Source: Branchiostoma floridae (Eukaryota; Chordata; Leptocardii; Amphioxiformes; Branchiostomatidae). Taken from it: 64,000 nucleotides of DNA. Made by a program: the position numbers and the translations under genes. The stretch covers positions 13,307,105 through 13,371,104 of the forward strand of contig NC_049992.1 in the NCBI RefSeq assembly GCF_000003815.2, read 5' to 3'. Of this stretch, positions 55,806-64,000 are shown in pieces; within the stretch, counting starts at the first letter, position 1; each line of letters starts with the position of its first letter. A model generated the notes under the pieces. That model was given only the letters and a program-made list of their open reading frames with translations. It had not been told where the DNA came from and did no database searches.

Positions 55806-58800
55806 TCAAGAGGAAGGGTTTTGTCCGGATCCGTTCCTCGCGAAAGTAAACAGCTTCTCTGCCACATGACGCAGTCCGACGTTCTCCAATGCGTCACAAA
55901 GGTCCCCAACTGTGGGGGGCTGAGACTCCTCTCTCCTTACATAGGCTCGCAACATCTGATACACGATCTCCCTCTGTCCGTTGAGCTACATATGTATAAG
56001 AACGTATAACAGGAATTGAGATTAGCAAATTTAAGAAGTCAGTATTGTGGTTTCATAGTTTTGATGAAATTGCATATTTTAAAACCTCAATACATAGAAA
56101 GATCGTATAGCAAGGTTTGAGTTCTGTCACAGTGAAAACAACTCTACCATCTATTATTGAACTGTACTTTACATGAAATTGTTCTGTGGTGAAGTAAATT
56201 GAAGTAGAACACATGTACACCTGATAGTCATGGTTGAAGCCGTCACAGTTTCCCTCTGAGAAGTCCAACTGTTCCCTGGCTAGCTGTCTCCAAAGGTCGC
56301 CAACTTCACCACAGATATGGCCAACATGATCCAGTGTCAAACTCATCGCAAATAAATCTGTAAAGTATAGATAGTTGTCGTGAAGACACTTGTATATAGA
56401 TTTTACAGTAGCGTAATTTTGACAACGTTTTGGTGAGTGTAAATAGGTATTAAGAAGAAAAAGGCAAGAGATAAAAGAAGGAATTTCAAAAAGAAAAAAA
56501 AAATCAAGGATGTGCACGGTAAATCTACCTTCGGGTGCAGACATGGATTGGGTTGTCTCTCTACCATCCACAGAGTCCGTACCACCGGCGCGGTACCTCA
56601 TCCCTGCTGCTCCGCGGAGTAAGAGCTGTGTGTTCTCGGTGTTTGTGTCGTTAGCCGGCTGTTGGTCGGGGAGGTGGGCTGGCGGCTGGCGCCGAGACAT
56701 CAGATTTGTTCCCTCCGTTTCAGCGGCAGTGTTATCTGAACTAGACGATGTACGGACCCTACACGGTAGTGGTGTGTCTTTTTTCGTTATGGCAACAACA
56801 AAGTACACAATAAGTCCGATTGGAACTGCAATGAGAACAATAAGTGCGAAGAATCCAGGGTTGGAGAAGTTGGGCTGAATAACGCCAGCCGTGACGTTAT
56901 TCTTCGTTGTAATATTGCCTGGAGAAAAGTAGAAAAGAACATTCGATCACTTGTAAACATGTATTTGATGGGGATACAAATTTATCTACTGATGCGGTAG
57001 ATAATGTATCATGTACATGTGGTTTTACAAGCACTGATGTAATCTTTATATTCAACTAATCACCGGTAGTCTTGTAACATCAAATGTTTTGAATATAATT
57101 ATTTGCATGAAATACAACAATGAGTCATGTTCGCTTACCTGTAGCGATTGTCGCATTGTCAACAGTTTCCGGTGTATTGGTGCCCCTTGCGTTGGCAACT
57201 ATCGGAAAAAAATAGTTGACATGATATTGCAAATATTTGCTGACTGTTCGCGTATTTGCTCCCCCAAGAATGCAAATATGCTGTTTCAACAACCGTTTTA
57301 GAACCAAGTACATTATCTATAAAAACATCATTGAGGTTTAAAAAAAGAATAGAAAACATTCATAAAATGCGATCTGAAGAAACTTTTTACCTACGATAAA
57401 ACCACAACATGACAAAAAGTTATTCCCACCTGTTCCATTTGTTACACACGTGCCGCACAAGTTGTCCATCCTACGGTTTCCCCTGCGCACCACACACTCG
57501 TCCCACACACTACAGTTGGTGTGACTTCTGCACGGCTCCGTGGCAGATATCGTGCTGGAAAACGTACCCGTCTTACACCGGCTGCATTTCGTGTCCTTCT
57601 CCGGTGTGCCTTGGAATTGTAAGGTCAAAAGCATTTCTAAAAGTCTACATTCACGTGAGAAAACTTAGTACGTTTCTCTAACGTTACATGAAAATGTGAT
57701 AATTTATAAAGCTTGTCGTATTTTCACTAACCCACGTGACTGCTGGAAGCAAACAAGTACATTGTAGACGTTTCAACTGACTTTCAACAAACAGACGTAC
57801 CCGGCATAAATGATGGCTAACAAAATACAGCAACAACAACAAAAGGGCTCTCTTTGAAGCAATAAACTTTAACATCTACTCAAACGTTGTGTATAAATAT
57901 GTACAGCTTTTCCCTAGCAGGTATATACAATGAAAGTGCTTAGAAAAGAAGCTTGTCTTATGTAAATGAAATCGTCGGTGTTTACACAACAGACTCACAA
58001 CTAAACTGGCATACCTGCACGTCCGTAAACAAAACGAAATCTCTGAACGTATTTTTGATAGGATCACTTCTTTCAGTAAAGTTGGTGACTAGGAGTATGA
58101 CTACTAGTATGTATGGTGAAAATGCAGGAAAAAATGATAATCATTATTGTCAAGGAATAACTAATATTAGTGTTATGAAGTAATTTGACGATGAGACTGT
58201 GCAACGATAGAGCTATCTATTGTGACGGACAAGTAAAAATATGTGTCCTTACCTTGCTTTGTTACGCCGTGCCCGATTGGACACTTTTTGTGAAGAAGGC
58301 AGAACTCAAACAGTCTGTAGTAACCATCGTCACATTGGCATATCCTGTTGTTTGTAGCCGAACATTCTATCTTAACATGTTCATGTTCGCGGCGGCAGTC
58401 CGAACAACGCCGACACTCATATTCTCGGTTATAGTGTTCCGTGTACTCGTCCCATGGACAGGGTAGACACTCAGTAGCAGTCCGTTCCGTGCATACCCTG
58501 TTCATATAAAAACCTGGCTCGCACCAGTCACAGAACAGAATGGTGCCAGATAGCGGATCGATGTGACGCCATTTTTCGGGACGCTTGTCTTGACTTGTCG
58601 ACTCAGCACCGATGACAAAAGCCTGGGGAAGACAATAGAGAAAAAGATATAATCTTATCATATCAAATTGATAATTTCTATCGATATCTTTAATCTAGTA
58701 CTTAGCATTATATGGCTTCATGTGTCGAGAAGGTTACTCCCCTCCCCAACAAAAATATATACTTCCGCGTTCTCTTAAGGGCATAAACCACTTGAACATT

Positions 58801-59071
58801 GCATGATGCTAACAACACTATACACAATATAATACATAACATTTTGTGGTAATATACATTCTATATATTCCTCATTAAGTCCACAATAAGTATAGTAACA
58901 AAATTAATGACAGAAATGTTTTAAAGAACTTTTGACCTCGCCCCGTTGCGTAACGTTGCGCAATCTGCATCGGAAGCATTGTAGAAGACGTTACCGCCAC
59001 TTAAAGAAAACCAAATGTCAGGAGTCCTTACTTACCGGGACAAACAATATCAGGGAGGCTTTTGATATCAT
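55806..59071 (-). CDS. TNF receptor superfamily member with death domain (receptor 2)
   Basis: Type I death receptor on the minus strand. Exons in coding order: 59036-59071, 58253-58622, 57430-57609, 57139-57198, 56529-56918, 56221-56357, 55806-55985; 450 residues. Signal peptide MISKASLILFVP, then AFVIGAES after the first intron. Cysteine-rich domains: LFCDWCEPGFYMNRVC, CLPCPWDEYTEHYNREYEC, CQCDDGYYRLFEFCLLHKKC and CSRCKTGTFSSTISA. The FCLLHKKCPIGHGV...GTPEKDTKC stretch is strikingly like the corresponding part of osteoprotegerin. Transmembrane segment FFALIVLIAVPIGLIVYFVV, then a long cytoplasmic linker. The death domain is split across two exons (GEVGDLWRQLAREQLDFSEG; IVYQMLRAYVRREES). Compared with its neighbours, the 228 and 136 nt exons are fused into one of 370 nt and the death domain has an extra intron. 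The open frame continuing past 58622 to an ATG at 58661 was not used because a strong acceptor (tcttccccag) precedes 58622. Confidence 0.92.
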
Positions 59072-59713
59072 ATTGGCACATTATTACGCTGCAAATCCTA
59101 TATACAAAACCTAGATATTCCACCAAACGTCCAGTCTGCATACAGGACGATTTTTACATGTCTGGGCAAGTTAGGTGAATTTACCGGAACAGGTGTCAAA
59201 GGGCAGTACCTTAAGACCGCACGGACATGTGAATGTTGTTTAGTTATCTAAGCCATACAATTTTATGTTTATGACCGCGTTTCATATGTACAGTTCATTC
59301 TATTACCACTGATTATGCTTCAAACATGTTGATACAACAGTTGGTCTTATTTACTACTTAGTTCACTGCAATCTGAGACGTCATTTCACCATGAGAATAT
59401 GCTGGAATTCCTCTAAGACGAGGCCCAATTGTTTTTATGCGTCACGAAAAGACAGCAGGGCTAAGTTCGTAATTGATCAAATTATGCAATCCAAAACTTC
59501 TTGTAACGTTACTGTACTGCCTTTTATATTGGCCAGTGAACTACAGGTCAATGAACTTTAACCTTTAACTTGATTCAAAAAGCACGCAACATTCCGTGTT
59601 GGGACGGTAGAGGTGGGAGGGCGGCTGTCATGTAGCGGGATTTTTCCCGAACGTTCTAACACATTTAGAGGTAGATTCTACTCTTCTATCACAAGGTTCA
59701 GCCAGGAGTGGAC
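59072..59713. promoter_or_regulatory. Divergent promoter region between receptors 2 and 3
   Basis: 642 bp between the two start codons on opposite strands. It must contain both 5' ends unless upstream non-coding exons exist. GGGATTTTTCCC (59637-59648) is a palindromic kB-like site 66 bp upstream of the receptor 3 ATG. No TATA box is obvious. Confidence 0.5.
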
Positions 59714-62700
59714 ATGTGGGCACTGTACACAATATGCTGTGGAATTCTATTGACCGTAAGTAAGTTACTGTATTTAACGTTTAAATATATATGATGCTAA
59801 AACATCGGGTGTAGTTTCGATAACGTTACCGTTATAACGTTATATAGCAGGGGTTATCCCTGGCACCTCCTTGGTTATGATCAGTACGTAACGTTAAATC
59901 GAGTAAGTACATGTAACGTTACATGCTTCCAAGATACACATAAGTGTATTTTAACGTCATTTTAAAATGACATCTTTGGTATATAGCAATCCACTGTCCT
60001 CCGATTTTATCAATATCACTGCACTGTCAACCTCCCAGACCATCAGAAACTAAAACAGCAAACATGTTGGCCAGCTAATGTAACGTTATATGACAATCCA
60101 GAGTAATAGGCACAGTAAAATCTTTGCTACAAGTTTGCTATATTGATATAGTTTGCACTTGAGACAATTAAGTGACGTCAGACTTGCACGGCGCCGACAT
60201 TACCTCACCTGATGTGTTCAGTGAACCGTGATGAATATAAACAAGACTGATAGCTCTGTACTGTTCTCTGTATCTGAATCTATATAGCCGGTATAACTGC
60301 CCGAAAAGCTTCAGCCCAACAACAGGTGGTTCTGTGATACTATCACAGTACTAGACTGAACGACTTGTCACACATAAACCTTTGCACATTTAGTTGTAAT
60401 GAAGGTGATCCTATAGTAATAGGCAATGTATTCCACTTAACGATATTTCAGGGGAAAAACTAATATTTGAACAGCTTAATAACTCTGGTTACTCGAAGGC
60501 ATGACTACTTCTTGTTTTGCAGATTAATTTGTTAGTAAGATGTGAGGCAGACGAACCACCCCCCAAATGGGAATACTACAACCCGCTGTCAGGTGTAACA
60601 CTGCTCTGTGATTGGTGCGCTCCTGGGGAGTTCATGGTCACGGAATGTACGGAAACAACCGTCACACAGTGTCGCACATGCGCAGAGAACGAGTACACAG
60701 AACACTACAACCACGTCAGGGAGTGCTTCCGATGCAGGGAATGTCTGAAAGTAAGTGTCATTGTCATAAAAATCATTTTCTTTAAACATTACATGTATTT
60801 TATTTCATTTCCCATTGTGCGGTAGAAGGCCATATCGCAACACGAAGAACGGCAAGCTTTTTATATTTCAAATAATCGTGCATGTCTCTAGCAACCATAA
60901 CATCAGTTAGTTAAAAAACGTAGTCTGTCTAGTACTATTTCAGTATAGTAGTGTGATAACAGTGATTTTACCCCCTGTGAACCCAGGCCCACGAGCACGT
61001 CTTGTTAGGTTGCACACCTACCAACAACAGACAGTGCGTGTGTGAAGACGGCTACTTCCTGGCCTCAGAGTTCTGTTTTCAGCACACGAAATGTCCCATA
61101 CGCTATGGGGTCGTACAGAGAGGTACAGTATGCCTGTCTTTCTTAGATTAAATGTTAGACGGTTAACGACAATATTTGAAATGGAGATAATGCATAGTTT
61201 CATTGTGATATTACTTTCCCATTTTAGAATATATCCCTATTTTTGAGGATGCGTTATGCTTTAAAACAATGAATGCCATTTGCATTTCTCTATGAGTGCT
61301 AGCCTTACTGAAAAAAAGTCAAGAATTGTACATTTGAAAATATTCTTTCTCCTAAGGTACCCCCTGGAAGAACACCAAATGTAGACGGTGCAGTTCAGGC
61401 ACATTCTCTAACGTGGAGTCCAGCATGGCCACATGTAGGAACCACACGGACTGTGGGCCCATGGGGCTGTGTGTCACACAGAGGGGCAACAGGGGGGTGG
61501 ACAACGTCTGTGGAATATGTCCCCACTATAACACAAGTAAGGATGTATTTCGTGAACGTTGGGCTTACAGATCTAGATGAGATGAACACAAAATAAGATC
61601 TGGAACCGCTACCCAAACGCAATTTCTATCAATTCAATGCACGCTGTATTTATGAGTGGATTCCTAGTTCAACCCATTCTGTGGTAGATTTGTTGTCACA
61701 TTAAAGTGCACTTGCCCATCTTTTACACATAAACTACAGCAGCAGCACCAAAGTCTGAAGACAAAACATCTGTATCTACGGCAGGACCTACAGAGTTTGT
61801 CTCCGGTATGTGTGGCTTCAGTATCGGTAATGTTTGAGAGTTTGGGGATAACTAAAAGAATGCTATGGTATTATGGATGTCTTGGTGCACAGAATAAGAA
61901 TAAAATAAGGATATGCTAGATGACCAAAGGTAAGCTTTACCGGTCGACTATTCAAATATGCAAAGTAGATATCTTACACGTAGTCTGTGTAACACAAACT
62001 CTGCTGTCCAGGGCTGTAACTGACCCCTCCCCGCCGGCGGATGCTGGGCGGGCTGCTATAAGCGAGATTTAATCAGGCTATCTTACACGGTATTGCATTT
62101 AGACAAATGGGACGTCGGAAGCTATAGTTTATTATGCGTTTGTCAATCCTAAAATGATATTTTATATCAGCACCTAGGCAAGAAGACAACAACAATACTC
62201 GGAAACACGTCATTGTGACAGATGTAAGATGGGAGCCGATAGTTTACGTCACCATTGCCATAGTCATCCTTGCAGCAATCATAGGTATGTAAGGCACGGA
62301 TTTAATTCTGTAATTAGTTTCGTCAGGTTAGAAGAATTGGAATTGGCAAATTCTTCTTTACAACGATTCTTTCCTGCGTATGGGACGTTACGATTAACCG
62401 GGACGAGGGTGATACAAACTTAGTCACGTTTGGGATTCTGTTTCGCCGCAAAAGCGCCACCTATATCGGCTTCATAAAGCATAGATAAGCAGCACCCCAG
62501 TAAAGCTCTGAGTAACGTGTCTGACAAGCATTGAAATTTAAGCAGGAAAGATTCACTAGTTGTGAAGAAGAATATATCTTATTTCTTCACGTTGATGCTT
62601 GAAAATTTGTTCTGCCACATAAATATAACCATGTAATAACTTGTTACGACATGTTACGAAAGATTTCAAGAAAACTTCTTGTTCTTGTTTTCTTATTTTT

Positions 62701-63626
62701 TTGTTTTTAAGAAAACAATGGAATTTTGATGACACAGTACACGACATGTTACGAAAGATTTCAAGAAAACTTCTTGTTCTTGTTTTCTTATTTTTTTGTT
62801 TTTAAGAAAACAATGGAATTTTGATGACACAGTACATCGATTGATGTGAACTTAATCTTGGATGTTTTTACAGTTGCCGTTTGCTGCATCGTAAAGACAT
62901 TACGAAGACGACGGTCTGATACATCACATGGACTTCCGCCCCTACAGACAACGTTAGCAGGGAAGACACCCATAGTATCGTTTGTACATGTAGGAAAACC
63001 AAAAGGAAAGGAAAGTCCCCCCACCGAGCCTGACCAAGTAGGCTTCGAGACCCACCACACCCATGCTGCTGCTGCTGCAAGACAGACAACTTCCACTAGG
63101 AGAAACCCGTTAGCAATGACCCGTTTGGGTACTCCAACTGTGCCGAGACTTAGGAGAACAAAATCACGACAAAACGACGATGGTGAGTTTGCTACCGATA
63201 GTGTATCACAAAATGCAGATCTAAACACCTGAGCTACCTTAAACGGTCCTCTTAAAAACGTTGTAATTGCACGGTGATTAAAGGTAAGAAATTCATATTT
63301 ATAACACACTATTACTAATGCCAATGTTGTGTTACCAATTTCCAGAACTACGCCGCCGCCCCGGCACCCTAAATGATGTCGAACTCATCGTGGACGACAT
63401 CGGCGGCACCTGGAGGCACCTGGGCCGGGACCTGGGCTTCTCTGACGGCCGGCTGGACGGGTTTCAGAATGACTACCCCCTACAGCTGAGGGAAGCCGTG
63501 TTTCAGATGCTGCGCACGTGGATAGAGGAGAGGAGAGGGGACGTAACATTAGGGAGACTCATGGACGCTTTGAACAATGCGGGGAAACCGGAGCTGGCTG
63601 AGGCTCTACTTGAACAAACATCATAG
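59714..63626 (+). CDS. TNF receptor superfamily member with death domain (receptor 3)
   Basis: Type I death receptor. Exons: 59714-59755, 60523-60750, 60987-61122, 61357-61536, 61740-61805, 62171-62284, 62874-63182, 63346-63626; 451 residues. Signal peptide MWALYTICCGILLT, then INLLVRCEADEP. Cysteine-rich domains: LLCDWCAPGEFMVTEC, CRTCAENEYTEHYNHVREC, CVCEDGYFLASEFCFQHTKC and CRRCSSGTFSNVESS. The stalk is Thr/Ser-rich. Transmembrane segment IVYVTIAIVILAAIIGVAVC spans the 62284/62874 junction, followed by a basic stop-transfer KTLRRRR. The cytoplasmic linker carries an Ala run and many Thr/Pro. The death domain is in the last exon (DDIGGTWRHLGRDLGFSDGR, then FQMLRTWIEERRGDVTLGRL). Exons 2, 3, 4 and 5 have exactly the same lengths as receptor 1 (228, 136, 180, 66). 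An extra intron separates the transmembrane exon from the cytoplasmic exon. Confidence 0.92.
60173..60180. promoter_or_regulatory. CRE site (TGACGTCA) in receptor 3 intron 1
   Basis: Perfect CREB/ATF palindrome, followed by a short GC-rich stretch (cacggcgccg). Position in intron 1 parallels the CREs of receptor 1. Confidence 0.4.
62646..62836. repeat. Perfect 95 bp tandem duplication in receptor 3 intron
   Basis: acgacatgttacgaaagatt ... gacacagtac is present twice, at 62646-62740 and 62741-62836, with no mismatch that I can see. It lies just upstream of the acceptor at 62873. Confidence 0.95.
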
Positions 63627-63836
63627 CATACTGACACATACTGTTTGAAATGCATTGTATTTTGCAATGAATTCATGTAAAAGTATGAAATGTACAAATA
63701 TATACAAATATTTGTAAGAAATCCACCGGTAAAATTATTTCTTTTTACATTAACTACTAGTAGTAACTTGAAGGATAACAAAACATATCCCTCGATGGTA
63801 TCACCATATACCACAAGTATAAGTACAATTCATTGT

Positions 63837-63842
63837 AATAAA
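63837..63842 (+). terminator. Poly(A) signal of receptor 3
   Basis: AATAAA about 210 bp after the receptor 3 stop codon. Confidence 0.6.
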
Positions 63843-64000
63843 CTAACAAACATTTTTGTCATGTTAACAAGTTTTAACGTGATATTCCCCTTACTGATAT
63901 CAACATGATATGCACCCATATCATGTATACAACTACAATGTATATCATACGTTATTGCAGCATTGTCCAATAGCAGCCTTATTATTTTTTAAAATGCTGC
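63843..64000. other. End of window, no feature
   Basis: AT-rich sequence downstream of receptor 3; nothing recognised. Confidence 0.6.

Noticed and set aside
58173-58661. Receptor 2 starting at an ATG at 58661 within one continuous ORF
   Set aside because: A strong acceptor (tcttccccag) lies just before the AFVIGAES codons, and a matching signal-peptide exon with gtaagt in phase 0 exists at 59036-59071, as in the other two receptors.

Overview
The window looks like chordate genomic DNA, most likely a lancelet (amphioxus, Branchiostoma). This is inferred from gene content and repeat style; no database search was possible. Genes have short exons with GT/AG introns, AATAAA poly(A) signals and vertebrate-like proteins. 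Palindromic non-autonomous transposons are abundant, and there are two N gaps (23304-23403 and 43080-43214).

Layout. (1) 1-27.1 kb, plus strand: the 3' part of an RERE/Atrophin corepressor gene. Twelve coding exons run from the SANT domain to the stop codon and are followed by a 2.8 kb 3' UTR. The 5' exons lie upstream of the window. (2) 27.1-38.4 kb: no gene recognised. It holds a four-copy tandem array with a period of about 1.67 kb (28.5-35.5 kb). The third copy is interrupted by a 991 bp DNA transposon with inverted termini and a 3 bp target duplication. (3) 38.5-46.5 kb, minus strand: a complete eight-exon SEC62 gene (426 codons), whose introns carry several transposons and a tRNA-derived SINE. 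(4) 46.5-50.1 kb: a near-perfect A-B-B-A-B-A nested duplication that begins 16 bp upstream of the SEC62 start codon. It triplicates a promoter-like sequence (CRE-like plus GC-rich site) and carries plus-strand splice-like signals in consistent phase. A TCTCGCGAGA (BANP/CGCG-box) site lies just beyond it. (5) 51.1-63.9 kb: a cluster of three death-domain TNF-receptor genes in the order plus, minus, plus. All three share one exon plan: signal peptide, 228 nt plus 136 nt cysteine-rich exons, a 180 nt cysteine-rich exon, a 60-66 nt stalk exon, transmembrane/cytoplasmic sequence and a death domain. The second gene has the 228 and 136 nt exons fused and an extra intron in its death domain; the third has an extra intron after its transmembrane segment.

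How the genes work together. RERE (nuclear corepressor) and SEC62 (ER protein translocation and ER-phagy) are housekeeping or developmental genes with no evident functional link to the receptors. The three receptors are paralogues that presumably arose by local duplication. Genes 2 and 3 are divergent with 642 bp between start codons, and genes 1 and 2 are convergent. NF-kB-like and CRE sites occur near the receptor starts and in first introns, suggesting immune or stress-inducible control; this is inference from motifs only.
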